From positions 15,162,783-15,226,782 of the forward strand of contig ML677366.1 of NCBI GenBank assembly GCA_007922305.1: a DNA stretch of 64,000 bases. The letters run 5' to 3'. Both the position numbers and the translations under genes were made by a program. The notes below the pieces were generated by a model. That model searched no databases. It saw only the letters and a program-made list of their open reading frames with translations, and was not told where the DNA came from. Each line of letters starts with the position of its first letter. Within the stretch, counting starts at the first letter, position 1. This DNA is from Dermatemys mawii. Lineage: Eukaryota; Chordata; Testudines; Dermatemydidae. Positions 11,477 through 23,639 of the stretch are shown here, one piece after another.

Positions 11477-12160
11477 CATAAGAACATAAGAAAGGCCGTA
11501 CTGGGTCAGACCAAAGGTCCATCTAGCCCAGTATCCTGTCTACCGACAGTGGCCAATGCCAGGTGCTCCGGAGTGACTGAACCTAACAGATAAAGATCAA
11601 GTGATCTCTCTCCTGCCATCCATCACCCCGCTTTGACAAACAGAGGCTAGGGACACCATTCCTTACCCACTCTGGCTAATAGCCATTAATGGACTTAACC
11701 TCCATGAATTTATCCAGTTCTCTTTTAAACCCCGTTATAGTCCTAGCCTTCACAACCTCCTCAGGCAAGGAGTTCCACAGGTTGACTGTGCGTTGTGTGA
11801 AGAAGAACTTCCTTTTATTTGTTTTAAACCTGCTGCCCACTAATTTCAAAGGGTGGCCCCTAGTTCTTCTATTATGGGAACAAGTAAATAACTTTTCCTT
11901 ATTCACTTTCTCCACGCCCCTCATAATTTTATATACCTCTATCATATCCCACCTTAGTCTCCTCTTTTCCAAGCTAAAAAGTCCTAGCGTCTTTAATCTC
12001 TCCTCATATGGGACCCATTCCAATCCCCTAATCATTTTAGTTGCCCTTCTCTGAACCTTTTCTAATGCCAGTATATCCTTTTTGAGATGAGGAGACCACA
12101 TTTGTACACAGTATTCAAGATGTGGGCGCACCATGGATTTGTATAATCAAAACAACGGGA
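11477..12160 (-). mobile_element. CR1 LINE fragment: C-terminal ORF2 and 3' UTR, antisense
   Basis: On the minus strand, 12134-11676 encodes the last part of a CR1-family ORF2 without interruption for about 152 residues. The order is [60 protein letters not shown] and [12 protein letters not shown]. The 3' UTR lies at 11477-11675 and carries the plus-strand words GAACATAAGAAAGGCC, GGGTCAGACCAAAGGTCCAT and CAGTGGCCAATGCCAGGTGC. The catalytic reverse-transcriptase core is absent through 5' truncation. The frame is unusually well kept, so the copy is relatively young, but it is inactive. Confidence 0.93.
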
Positions 12161-12562
12161 CGTAGTTTCTTTGCTCACAGTTCCAAGCCTCTTTCAGCCA
12201 GCACTTTACCCAAAAGTTCTCTCTCTCAGCTATTTTTTTAAATCAGGGTCATACTACCATGGCTTCTCTGGAGGGGTCTTGTGATTTCTTTTCTCCTGCT
12301 GTGTGTTTCTGCTGCTTCCCTCAAAGAAACAGCTCCAGCAATCAATGGGCAAGATATAACATTGGAACAGGTGGGAACCTTTGGCAATTACTGGAGGAAT
12401 ATAGGGACAGCACAATGAGGCAGGCCTCTTTAACCAAATCCCTTAATAAAAGGTTCGGCTTAGGTTCAGTTCAAAGGAAGAGGTTGAGGGTTCAAGTTAG
12501 TTATCTTAAAAGTAGTAGTAACATTCTGTAGTAGAAATCCAGGATTCTCTCTCTACATGTCA
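12161..12562. other. Non-coding stretch
   Basis: I see no gene. The frame at 12259-12531 has no family motif. Confidence 0.4.
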
Positions 12563-12570
12563 CTCTAAAA

Positions 12571-13372
12571 CAGGGGTGGGCAAACTGTGGCCCGCCGGCC
12601 ATTTTAATCTGTTCCATGAGTGGAGCGCGGGTGGAGCGCGGGGAGCTGCGCTTGCTGGTTGGGCCCAGTGCGGCTGCCTCTGGGCCCCGCGCTCCCATGC
12701 TGGGGGCAGCGTGGGGAGCGGCGGGTCCCCGCGCTCCCTGGCCGGGGGCCATGTGGAGTGTGGGGAGCCGCACTTGCTGGCCGGGCTCAGCGCGGCTGCT
12801 GCTGGGCCCCACGCTCTCCAGCCGGGTGGAGTGCGGGAAGCCGCTGGTCCCCACGTTCCTGGCCGGGGCAGCGCAGGGAGCCGCTTGGCTCCACGCTCCC
12901 TGGCTGGGAGTGCAGTAGAGGAGCACCCAGCTGAGTAAGGTAAGTGGGTGGGGGCTTAGGTGGTGGGGTCTCAGGGTGGTGGCGGTTGGGGTGCTGGGAT
13001 CTCGGGAGGGGGCAGTCAGGGGACAAAGCAGGGGGCTTAAATGGGGGGGTCCCCAGGGGTGGTGGTTAGGGTGGGGGGATCTTGGGAGGAGGCAGTCAGG
13101 GAACAAGGAATGGGGGGCTTAAATAGGCAGTGGGGTTCAGGGGGGCAGAGTGGGGGGTCTCCAGAAGGGGTCAATGAGGGGACAAGGAGCGGGGGGGGGG
13201 GGTTGAATAGGTTGGGAGTTCTGCGGGGGGCAGTCAGGGGGTAGGAACTGGGTGAGGGGTCAGATGGGGGCAGGCCCAGGCTGATTGGGGAGGCACAGCC
13301 TTCCCTACCTAGCCCTCCGCACAATTTTTAACCCCAGTGTGGCCCTTGGGCCAAAAAGTTTGCCCATCCCTG
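12571..13372. mobile_element. hAT-type non-autonomous element, 802 bp, very GC-rich
   Basis: It is bounded by a perfect 8-bp target duplication, CTCTAAAA, at 12563-12570 and 13373-13380. The terminal inverted repeats are CAGGGGTGGGCAAACT on the left and AGTTTGCCCATCCCTG on the right, with one mismatch. The 8-bp duplication and CA...TG ends fit hAT. The interior is GC-rich with repeated GTGGAGTGCGGGGAGC-type wording, then long G runs at 13030-13230. Several open frames cross it in all phases, but their low-complexity composition marks them as by-products. No transposase is present. Confidence 0.92.
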
Positions 13373-13380
13373 CTCTAAAA

Positions 13381-15205
13381 CATAGAGAGTCTGTCGCGTC
13401 AATATGAAGTGATAGCTGTAGAAAGCAGCTATAAACATGGCTGAGAGCTCTTTTTGTTTAGAATATCAGCAGGTTCAATCATCACTCGGATTCGTGGTCT
13501 GTTACCGTCCAGTCTTTTAGTTCTCAGCCATTTTGACTTTACAAATTATGCCCATGCAGTGTACAGCTACAATAAGGCAAGTATCTATGCCAAGAGTCCT
13601 AGATCATTATGATAATCAGAGGTAACTCAGACAATCACCACTCTTACTCCACAGTTAACTCAATGCAACAATTTAATTGGCTGTTTGAGGGAGGCTGTAC
13701 AGATAGTGGATGCCTCACTTGTGCAACAGCATGGGTTTTCAGCTACTAGTTATAACATAAAAGGGCTGTTACCAGGGCCTCCTGAAAGCAGTTACAGCAT
13801 AGACTAGCCTCAATGCTAGCTCCATGACTGGTAGAAAGTTACATGTTGTAGAATATTTAGACATAAATACTCCACTGAGAAATACAGTAGCAGACCCATC
13901 CACTCATTCAGTGAGTCTCTGATTTCAGTGGGGTCGCACAGAATCCAAATGCAAGAGTGGGACCATAGTTAGCAATGGCTAGTGTTGTACCAGTCACAAC
14001 ATGCCTCAACAGCACTGAGAATGGTTCCTCTCTGAACACAACACTCTCCACTATTCCACAGTATAAACAAGTCCAGATGAAAAGTCCTTCCACACAGGCC
14101 CTCTCAGAGGCCCAGAGAGGTCTGGCCACTTCCAACTTTTGAGGCCCCTGGCCATTATAAATATAAAAAATGACAACACATGAAAAAAAATAAGGCACCC
14201 CCCCAAAAAAAAGACACACACAATTTGAATATTTATCTTATTTGCTTAAATTTGCAGTTCTGAGTGTGTCACATTTTGGTTTGATAGGGATGTGCATAAA
14301 AACAAGTTGCGAAATTTATCAATGCCAAAAAATTAACAAGTGTCTAAATTTGAGTCCCCCTGTGAGCTTGAGGTCCAGGCCAAATGGCCCTCCTGGCCCA
14401 CCCTCCCCCTGACTGGCCCTGCTTCTATATCTGGACACAGTCTCTTTTCAGCTTCAACCATCGCTTTCCTCCACTCTACCTACCTTCCTTCCCCTCCTTT
14501 TATGCCAGTCAGTTAGATTTGGTAGGTATACAAGTCACAGCTGCATCCAATCTCCCAGCCACTTAACTCTTCTCTGCTTGGTTTCCTACTCCTGACAGGG
14601 AAAACAGGGCTTGTGGCCTTGGTTCTATGTCTGCGACTGCAGATTCCTGTGTCTAAGACAAGTAATATCCCTCTTCACGGAAATTTACACAGAAATATCC
14701 CCCAGAATAGCTGCTGTTTCAAAATACTGTGGGGATTTTGGAAAAGGGAGCCCCTCTCTACCACCACCAAGTAATTAGCTAGCAAATAATGGAGTAATAC
14801 ACAGCAAGGGCCAGCAAGAAGACTGCTGGAGTTTTATCTACTGCAACTGAGGGCCCTCATCTCACATTGTGGTCACTATGGAGAAACTCTTTTATGGCCT
14901 ATTTGCCTATTTGTGATGTTGCAGTATGGAGCCCCCAAATGTTCAACCTAGGGATAGATACCTATGTCACCATGTCACAAACCCACATTTCCCATCACTT
15001 CCTGTATGGAAGGAACTGGGGAGGATGGAGTCGGGAGAGAGCAGAAAAGAGAGGACAGTGTTGGTGTTGAGCATTGCTGGACACCTTCTGTCTCAAAAGC
15101 AGTTCCATTAGTTTGCAGATATGAGGTTTGGGTGCTCAAGACCCAATTAGTTCAGTGGATTAGTTAACTGTTGTCAATGCTAACTTCTCTAAAGCTTTAT
15201 GTACA
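13381..15205. other. Non-coding stretch with a possible degraded MITE
   Basis: I see no gene. At about 14115-14410 the words GGTCTGGCCACTTCC and GACTGGCCCTGC could be the ends of a degraded hAT-like MITE, but no target duplication can be matched. The rest is not classifiable. Confidence 0.35.
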
Positions 15206-15208
15206 GCT

Positions 15209-15231
15209 ATTTATTTATTTATTTATTTATT
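15209..15231. repeat. (ATTT)n microsatellite
   Basis: About six ATTT units in a row. Confidence 0.95.
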
Positions 15232-16044
15232 CACATTTTCTTAACAAGAATTACAAGTTTCTGCCCAAAATTATGAGTCACTGTTAACCAGACATATCAA
15301 ACTTAAGTTAACCCTGCTGTACAGAGGATGAATACACTCCTATGCCCATAGGAGCAGCTGCTCTGAGGAGACATTCATTTCCAAGGCAAGTAAGTGTGTA
15401 AGGGAGAAGCTCTGAGTTCTAACTAGGGCATCATATGAGCCTGGCCAGCAGAAGCTGCCTGGGGGAGGTGCTGAATCAGTACATATTCTGAGTTCCTGGG
15501 CCCAGCTGTCTCCCTGGCTGAATTCCCCACTTCCTGCTCTCCCTTGCCCACCTTCAAGCTTCACCTAGAGAGCAGGGTCTATGCGTGGTTTGCGCTATCT
15601 AACCCAAGTATCTAACCTATAAGGGGCCCCACAGTCTGTATTCCACCAATGGCGTGAAGTCCATAATATTTAGTGTATATTCATTTTAGGTCATAAGTAA
15701 TGTATAAATATATTTCAGAATGAAAGAAAATAAGAAACCAAAGGAGAAAACACTACTTGGAAGTTTGTCATTTAAGGAGTTTGTTTTTCCTGATTAAGTA
15801 AAATTTGACCACATTTTAAAAATTATTTTCTATTATCTTTCATGGTCTTTATATATTTTTCCCCATGGCCATGTTACATAAAACCGCTCATTATTCTTCT
15901 CCAATTTTAACCTCAAGGTTTCCCAGACTTGGCTAAGAACTGATATCCATAAATCAGATGTTCTCCAGCTAATTTTGTAACAGAAATATAATTTATAATA
16001 CAGTATATAGCAAACAGTAACTTGTCACAAACTCTTCATCACTG
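15232..16044. other. Non-coding stretch
   Basis: I see no gene or repeat. It is AT-rich toward 15780-15880. Confidence 0.4.
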
Positions 16045-16132
16045 AGCGACTCTAATGGTTAAGATCCATGAGGGGGAGTCAGGGATCTGGGTTCTCTGCT
16101 ACTAATTTGCTGTGTGAATTTGTGTCTCTATT
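16045..16132 (+). repeat. MIR-type SINE fragment
   Basis: CGACTCTAATGGTTAAG, then CAGGGATCTGGGTTCTCTGC and TTTGCTGTGTGAATTTG follow the MIR order: tRNA-like head, gttc-type B box, and the ctgtgtgacctt core. It is diverged. Confidence 0.6.
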
Positions 16133-18948
16133 TCCCAAAAGGGAGAAGAGATATCGGTGGAATACACTTGCGATTTTATATCTTTAAAATCTTTTAAAGT
16201 GGTTTGCAAAATCTTTTTGCAAATACTTCAGTGAAGTTGCAAAGGTTCTTCAAATATCTTTGCCTTTGAAGATCCAGCTGTAGAATTGATTACATGTATG
16301 TTGCAGGAGTCTATGGTTATAAAAAACATCCTAAATGCTACCAAATATGTATCCTAACATCTCCAAACTAAGCCTCCAAATCATCATGAGCCAAACTGAG
16401 GATGCTGCTTCTTATGTGTACATGCAAGAGGAAAGCTAGACAAAGTACAATCAGAACCCTACAGCTCCAAACACAGTGTCCATCCTCTACTGGTCTTCCA
16501 TGACCTGGGAATGTTCCAGCACCAGATCTGTTAGCTCAATATCTTCTGATGAACCTACACACCTTTCGCAGCTGGGATTTACTTAAGCTTCTGGCATGAG
16601 TAATTCCAGGGCAACTGTATGAGAGTTATGTGCTCACTCCTGTGCAAATCAAAATATAGGCCCATATTAACATCTCTCTGGCCACTTTAACGTTTTTGTA
16701 TTTATTTGAGATCTAAACTTGGCTTTAAGAGCACAGAATTTATTACTTAAGAAACAATAGCATTCAAATGTCCATATAAAAGGCCCAGCATAACAGCCAA
16801 CGCATGGCAGAGTCAATTTTGGCTGCCAGTCTTAGCGCCCTCTCATCCTTCAATGCACATATTTGAAAATGTTCATTATTCCTCTGGCATCCACCTATTT
16901 GATATGGTCAATTCAATCTCTCTAGTAATGAAACTGGCCAACTTCTTTGCTACTTTTGAGGAACATTTCTAGGAACTCCCCTGATTACAGATACAAACCG
17001 CAGAGGCAATTACAGAGGTAGTTGTAATTAAGTGATATTTACAAAGGACTGAATCTTGGGCTGTACATAAGTGAATTTCCCGGTGTTTAGGTGGGGGGAA
17101 GAAATGAAATCATCTCACTCTAGTTTATAAAGCATTGGAAGATATCACATCCTGTCCTTCAATAATGGAGTCAGCTACTTTAATCACAGATCCACTGACA
17201 ACATACTTGTCCCAAAGGTTCCCACGTACTAAATGTAAAGAGCCCCTATAAGGAAAGAATAATAAATGATGTGGATATCTGGTCTTCATACAACTGCTCT
17301 CCCCCAGCCTTCTATCTTCCCCCCAGTACAGAGATGTAGCAAACAGGTTCTCATTGCTTGGCAGGCCAAACATGGTTACAGATAAGCAAGAAGAAGGATT
17401 TACCCATGATGTTTGCATAGTAATGTGGGATTCTTAAGATTACCCAGCCACAATAGTTAAGTTAATGCCCAGGACCTGTTTAATTCTTTTATAATTATGC
17501 AAAAATCTTATTTCATTATTTTAGTGTAATACAGTTTAGATTTACCATCTGCCTTTGACTGTAATGCAACTACCAAACAAAAGATTTAAGAGGTACAATA
17601 TGTGGGGACAAATGCACATATTTTGGACATGCAACAGGTATGTGTACACTCCACTTAAAGTAGGTCTAAGAGACATGTTCCTGAATTCCCCTCCAACACA
17701 CACACACACACTATTTCATTGAGCCTCACTGTCCTTGTTTATCTTTCTATATATACTATTCATTTGTGATTAACGTACCTAAAAGGAGAAGATTCAGATA
17801 AATGCAAAAAATTCATCCTTTATTTAAACCATATTGCATTTAAGACACAGCAACTATCTATTCACCAGTCAAATAATAAAGAGCATGTGTCACCTCACAA
17901 TAGGTGATGGTCTGCTTTCATACAGACTGGACTCCGAGGAACTGACCCAGAGTCCACTGAAGTCAGTGGAAGACTTTGCATTGACTGTGATGGGCTTTGG
18001 ATCATTCTCTGACTGCCAAAAACCCCCAAACACTTTGTTATTGCAATTATTTAAAAAAAGAAGTCATGCTAAAAAATAAAGGAGGTACAACAGGGACGAA
18101 GATGTGTGTTCAGGAACAGAAAACTTAAGCTGAAAATTCTGGGGTGTGACTTTCTCCAGTTAGGAGCACTTTTCATATCTTGGGCCTGCTAAATGTGGGA
18201 GCTTGCATAGGAATTAAGACATTTTCAAAACCACTTGGGACCTTCCTACCTGCTGGGCTTCATTCCATAATGTATTGTTTTTAAAACTGTTTGCTCCTTC
18301 ATCTGTGTACTTCATACTGTACAACCATAATATCAGTATTTGCCTCCTTTGGGAAATGAATCCAGAACACCACTGTCTCACATATGAACTGTTTGAAAAC
18401 CATTTCTGAGGCCCCTTCTTACACCCTGATAATAGGGTTTTGTTTGGGGCAAGGACACACAATGAGAACTAGGATGAGACAAAAGTTATCAGACTCAAGT
18501 AAAAAGCTGGGATATTGGCCCATGATCTAGTGAAAAAGCTCTTGACATTTGGTGATTCCCTGTGTGTACCCCCCCCATAGGACAATTTGCATTTCAGATT
18601 CAATTCTTGTAGGTAATCACGAATGGAATTTTGAAATTTGCTTTCCATTAACATTCATGCCAGTTCATATGGCCCAAGTACATTAATTTAAAAATGCAAA
18701 CATATAATCAACCCATTTTCAAAAGTACTCACCCACCTCTGCCTTTCGGCCCGCAAAAGTACATAGTTTAAAGTGTATGGTTTTATACATCTTAAACATT
18801 ACTACAGGTTTCAAAGTTTGTACAGGCTTTACTGGTATTACCCTTTCTGTTAAGAAATAGAGATTTATGTTGCAATAATGAAATCTTGAATGTGTTTAGG
18901 TATAGCTGGGAAGCTCCCAGAAGAGCAAAACCATTACAGTAAACTCTA
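16133..18948. other. Non-coding stretch
   Basis: No gene is supported. At 17940-17985 the words CACTGAAGTCAGTGG and TGCATTGACTGTGATGG belong to the recurring ancient palindromic motif. A short CA run lies near 17697-17712. Small open frames at 17125-18654 have no motifs. Confidence 0.4.
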
Positions 18949-19292
18949 CAGTGGGACCTCAGAATTAGGAACACCAGAGTTCCAAATGAGATGTGGAAGT
19001 ACGCAATCAAGCAGCAGCAGAGACAAAAAACACCACAGTACAGAACTGTTTTAAATGTAAACTACTAAAAAAATAGAAAGTTTAAAAAAGATTTGACAAG
19101 ATAAGGAAATTGTTTCTGCGCTTGTTTCATTTAAATGAAGATAGTTAAAAGCAGTATTTTTCTTCTTCATAGTAAAATTTTAACGTTGTATTAAGTCCAT
19201 GTTCAGTTGCAAACTTAAGAACCACCATAATGTTTTGTTCAGAGTTAACAACCACCTCCATTTCCGAGGTGTTTGCAACTCAGATTCTATTG
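18949..19292. mobile_element. Pogo/Tigger-like (Tc1-mariner) non-autonomous element
   Basis: The element lies between TA dinucleotides (18947-18948 and 19293-19294). Its ends are CAGTGGGACCTCAGAATTAG and, reverse-complemented from the right, CAATAGAATCTGAGTTGC, both followed by an AACACC box. Internally it has the AATTGTTTCTGCGCTTGTTT region typical of a short Tigger-like MITE. No transposase is present. The TA duplication and CAGT ends place it in Tc1-mariner/pogo. Identity of the exact family is from memory. Confidence 0.8.
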
Positions 19293-20026
19293 TATAATCA
19301 TAGCCAAATAAGTTTTAAACAGTTTGAAAAACAGACGCCTGGAGATTCAAAACTAGTTTAATGACATAAGAAATGGGAAGAGAAATTCTATCTGACTTGA
19401 GCATACAAAGTTAGACATAGTATAAAGAAACAGGTTACTACCTAGGATTTCAAGTAGCCTCTTATTTTTACAATCTATTCCCACTCTCTCCAAACTCTAG
19501 TAGCTCAATACATTTCTGTCACACTCTATCTCAATGCCTGTCTGCCTAACTGGGACATTAGATGGAGTGGACAAAAGTAAGGAGCACAGATCTGTCTGTT
19601 CTAAGCAGTATGCATTGTATTGTAAACTTGGGAATCTATACTCCCAAAGAGTCTTTTGAACTAACCTTTCTAAGCATACTTTTGAGAGAAAAGCTCATCT
19701 GGGAATGAGCTTGACATAATAGATTAGTCAGCAATTAATGTAACAAAGAGCCCTTGAAAAACATTCCTGCAAGAGACATATATACCAAATGTTATTTTCT
19801 GTCAGCTGTTTGATTTAAACAAAAGCCCGTTTAACTCAGCTATTTCCTTCCCCTTGAAGTAAGGAATATTCACAACTGGGTTAATTTTAAATCATTTTGG
19901 AACAGATGAGTCACATGTTTAGAATAAAAATAACTATTGAAAATACAATCTCTGTGGCGCTCTCTGCACTAGTGCATAGAGCCTGTCTCTCCGATTCTAG
20001 GGAGAGAAGTTATAAATCCTGCCCGC
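19293..20026. other. Non-coding stretch
   Basis: I see no gene or classifiable repeat. Confidence 0.4.
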
Positions 20027-20290
20027 CATAGGCTCGGAGTTTCTCTTTTCCCCAGGGGTGCTCCACCCCTCCACTCTGCCCTGAGGGTCCCCCACACCCC
20101 GCTCTGCCATGCTCTCCCACTACCACCCACCCCTTCCCTAGGGCCCTGCCCAATCACTGTTCTCCGCCTTCCCCCAGCCACCAAATGGCGGACTGGGGGG
20201 CGCTGTCACCAGACAGCTGTGGCTGGTGGGTGCTGAGCACAAACTTTTTCCCCGTGGGTGCTCCAGCCCCGGAGCACGTTGGTGTCTATG
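20027..20290. mobile_element. hAT-like MITE, 264 bp
   Basis: The flanks CTGCCCGC (20019-20026) and CTGCCCAG (20291-20298) agree at 6 of 8 positions, as expected for an old 8-bp duplication. Both ends point inward with a CATAG start and a GGGTGCTCCA box (GGGGTGCTCCACCCC on the left, GTGGGTGCTCCAGCCCC on the right). It is GC-rich and non-coding. Confidence 0.65.
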
Positions 20291-20298
20291 CTGCCCAG

Positions 20299-21182
20299 TC
20301 CCTGATGTCACCTCCTGGTGAAGTCCTTGGCTTGGTTATAGCCGCAACACCTATTCTGTGACGTCATCTGTAGAAGCAGGGGATGTGACAGAGTCCCTCC
20401 CGAGCAGCAACTGATCCCCACTGGGTACAGAAAGGATATCAATACCCCACTCTTCCTGATATTTGCCTGCTCATGAGCTATGAGGACCTGTGAAGAAAGG
20501 TAGCTGGCTTGGTGTTGTGGAAGGGAAGCTATACCCCATCCCACTCCTTAACCTCACTTCTTTGGGCTCATGCAGAGGTCCCTACTGGCCCTTGTGTAAT
20601 GGACGCAAATGTAACAACTATGGTGTCAGTCTGGTTTTAACTGTTTGGCCTTGAGTGAATTTTAATGCTCATGAAAGCTGTCACACTGACAGTCTGGAAA
20701 CTGAAGTCTTCTATCTTTCCTCACACAACAAACACAGCAAAGCTAAAAGCAATGCAAACTTCCACCCAAGATGGCCCACCTCTAGGGGACAAAGGGGGTA
20801 TCTTATTCCACAAGCCCATTTAAGTCCTTGTCCTCCCTGCTTATTAGCAGGCTTGCCAGTCAGTTCCAGCCACAGTGGTTTTTGTTATGGTAATATCTGT
20901 CCACCAGAATCTAAGTCTTAGGCCACCAGAGAGTGATCAAAAGATAATCACCATGTCCAATTATCACTTTCAAACTAGTGACCTATTACTATAAAGGGTT
21001 ATGTTGCTACAGGAAGTTTAAAAGTTGCCACTAACAGTGACTGAGAAACACAATAAAATGTCAGTACATTTTTTGGCGAAAAAATGGGTTTTTGGTCAAA
21101 ATTTTAAATTTCAATTAGTCATCACAATTTTAAATTTAAAAGTTTTTCGACCACCTGTAGTTGCCACATATTCTGCAGTGTC
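20299..21182. other. Non-coding stretch
   Basis: I see no gene. Near 21060-21150 there is a short AT-rich block with repeated TTTTAAATTT words. Confidence 0.4.
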
Positions 21183-21194
21183 ATGCTTTCTATT

Positions 21195-21284
21195 AAAGCA
21201 ACAAAGAGTCTTGTAGCACCTTATAGACTAACAGATCTTAGGGATCATAAGCTTTCATGGACTAAGATCAACTTCATCAGATGA
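21195..21284 (-). mobile_element. 90-bp Penelope-derived insertion with 12-bp target duplication
   Basis: The flanks ATGCTTTCTATT at 21183-21194 and 21285-21296 are identical, which fixes the borders. On the minus strand the insert begins with a hammerhead-like motif (CTGATGA box at 21274-21280, GAAA box at 21253-21256, AAGCTT helix III core). It runs to the terminal words GTTAGTCTATAAGGTGC and AGACTCTTTGTTGC, which match the 3' end of the large element at 37891-41392. The insert therefore holds only the ribozyme-like motif and the 3' terminus. Confidence 0.88.
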
Positions 21285-21296
21285 ATGCTTTCTATT

Positions 21297-23119
21297 GATT
21301 TTCAGAGGTAAAAACTAGCTCTAGAGATTGAGGATACAGGTAGGCTGTACATTATAGTAGTATCAATAGACTTACACCTTATACATTGTTTCTGGTTGTT
21401 AGTCAGGTTATCCTAAAATCTGCCAGTCATTCTTGAAATACAAACTTCCTAGATGTAAAAATCTTTGCATCGAAATCATCCCTGGTGTAATTGCACTGAA
21501 ATACCTAAGAGGAATTTGGCCTTTTGTATCAATTACCAGTCAAGAGCCATCCAGTCCCCATTCACAATGTTATTTTCTTAAGGCAACCAAGAACCACATT
21601 CATAAACTCATACTAATCTGTCATGCAAACTTTCAGACTTTATTTAATAGTCTTTAGAAAGGAATGTGTATCCTAACCGCTTATTTCCTAGTCTCAGATT
21701 TTTTTTCTCCCTTAACTAATGGTTTTTCTTGTAATTCAATTTATTTTTACATTTTTTATATATTCTAGCAAGTTCTCTTAAAAAAATACAAAGATTCTAC
21801 ATGTTGGAGGGATAAAGAACTGGATGCAAGTAAGAGAGAAAGTGTGAGAAAACAGGCAGAGAAAGCTGAGATGACTTGTCCAAGGTCGCACTGCAGGTCA
21901 GTGACAAAGATGGGAATAAAGAAGCCCATAGGTGAAATCTTGGCTCCACTAACGTTGATGGGAAGTTTGACATTTACTTCAATGGAGTGAACATTTCACT
22001 CCCGTCTGTAGCCACTAGATCATGCTGTTTCTCAAGACTTTTTTGGAGGAAGTAGAGTGCGTAGTAGGTCCACAAGGTCAAAGCCTCATATTTCTTTTCA
22101 AATTCTGATTTGCATTCACGTTTCAATTTGTGTCTGGATCCAATGTATGATAGGAGCAAGCGGAGAGCTGTCTACAGTCAGAATTTCATAACTAAAAGAA
22201 TCCCTTCTCTCAAACACTCATAAAAACAACAAGTCATGACAGACACATTTTTTAAAGGTTGCTTAGAATTTTAGCTGATACAAAACATAAACCAGGTTCC
22301 TTGGAATATTCAGTAAGGTTGGTGAACCTTTTGACTAACTTTCTCTAAATTTTGAAATTCTAATGAACTCCAAACCCAGATGAATTGTGTGTGGTTAGAG
22401 ATTTTCAATTCTTAATACACTACATATAGTTGATTAAAACAAACAATGCTCCACAGATCCTCTTCTGTAAGGGAAGTTCCCTTTGCACCTCTCAGAAAGG
22501 CCTGCATTGAATGAGGCTACAGAAATCAGTATATACAGATGAGGGTATAAAGGACAAAACCCAATATGTACAAAGCTTGTCTGAAAATTTTCACACATTG
22601 TAGATTAAAATAGACTGACTGAATATGAAAATTAGGAGAGAGATTTGTTTATTTTGATCTACGTCAGAGACTCCGTTAGCTGATACATGAAACTTTAATC
22701 AAAAGACACCCACCAAGTGTCTGCAAGATCCTTGAAGTCAGATCTTTGAATTTATGAGAAAAGGAATTACTGGATGACAACATGTCACTGCCCTAATAAT
22801 TGTTTTGTTAGTCTTTTTACAGACTCTACTTTCATAGCTTGATGACAAAGATATTAATGTCAACAAGCATCACTGTCTCCAAATGGACCCACTTCTGCTC
22901 CCTCTGAAGTCCATATAAATTTTTGTACTGACTTCCATGGGATCAGCAGTTGGCCAAATAACTGAGAGACAGTCAAACTAGTAAAATAAATTAAAAGAAA
23001 CTGACCACATAAAAGGTTATTTTAATGTCCTAACCAAAATCACAAAGGCTTAACTCTATACCTTGTAAAATAAACCATATACCTCCATATATCTTTTCTA
23101 ATGCATTATATTCATGATA
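21297..23119. other. Non-coding stretch
   Basis: I see no gene. At 21945-21990 the wording CACTAACGTTGATGGG and TACTTCAATGGAGTG belongs to the recurring palindromic motif. The rest is AT-rich. Confidence 0.4.
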
Positions 23120-23635
23120 TCAGGGTACTGTTTTCATACCATGGTTAATAGTTCTGCAATTTCATATTTGAGTTCCTTCAGAACTCCTGGGTAAATCCCA
23201 TCTGGTATTCCAAAACCACCCCCTAGTGACACCTCAGTCTGGGACAGTTCTTTAGATTTGTCACCTAAAAAGAATAGCTCAGACGTGGGAATCTCCCTCA
23301 CATCGTCTGCAGTGAACACTGACTCAAAGAATTCATTTAGCTTCTCCACAACAGCCTTTACTCCCTTGAGTGCTCCCTTTAGCACCTTGATTGTCCAGTG
23401 CCCCTACTGATTCTGATTTACTTAGGTTTTTTGCTGTTAGTTTGTGTCTTTTGCTAGTTGCTCTTCAATCTCTTTTTGGTGCTGCCCAATTCTACTTTTA
23501 CACTTGACTTGCCAGAGTTTATGCTCCTTTTATTGTCCTCAGTAGCATTCAACTTCCCATTTTTAAAGGCTGCCTTTTTGCCTCTAACCATCTCTTTAAC
23601 TCTGTTTAGTCTTGGTCCTCTATGTTTTCTAATTT
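23120..23635 (-). mobile_element. CR1-like LINE fragment, region between endonuclease and RT (antisense)
   Basis: On the minus strand, 23385-23134 reads VVEKLNEFFESVFTADDV, then IPDGIYPGVLKELKYEIAEL, the segment just ahead of the reverse transcriptase in CR1-family ORF2. Upstream in the same strand (to 23635) is a lysine-rich stretch with RGKKAAFKNGKLNATEDNK. It continues across the inserted LTR into 24303-24825. The copy is broken by stops and frameshifts. Confidence 0.8.
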
Positions 23636-23639
23636 GAGG

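Noticed and set aside
12501..13106. Long open frames on both strands, 100-201 residues, rich in proline, glycine and alanine
   Set aside because: They lie inside the GC-rich hAT element, overlap in all phases, and have low-complexity composition with no domain.
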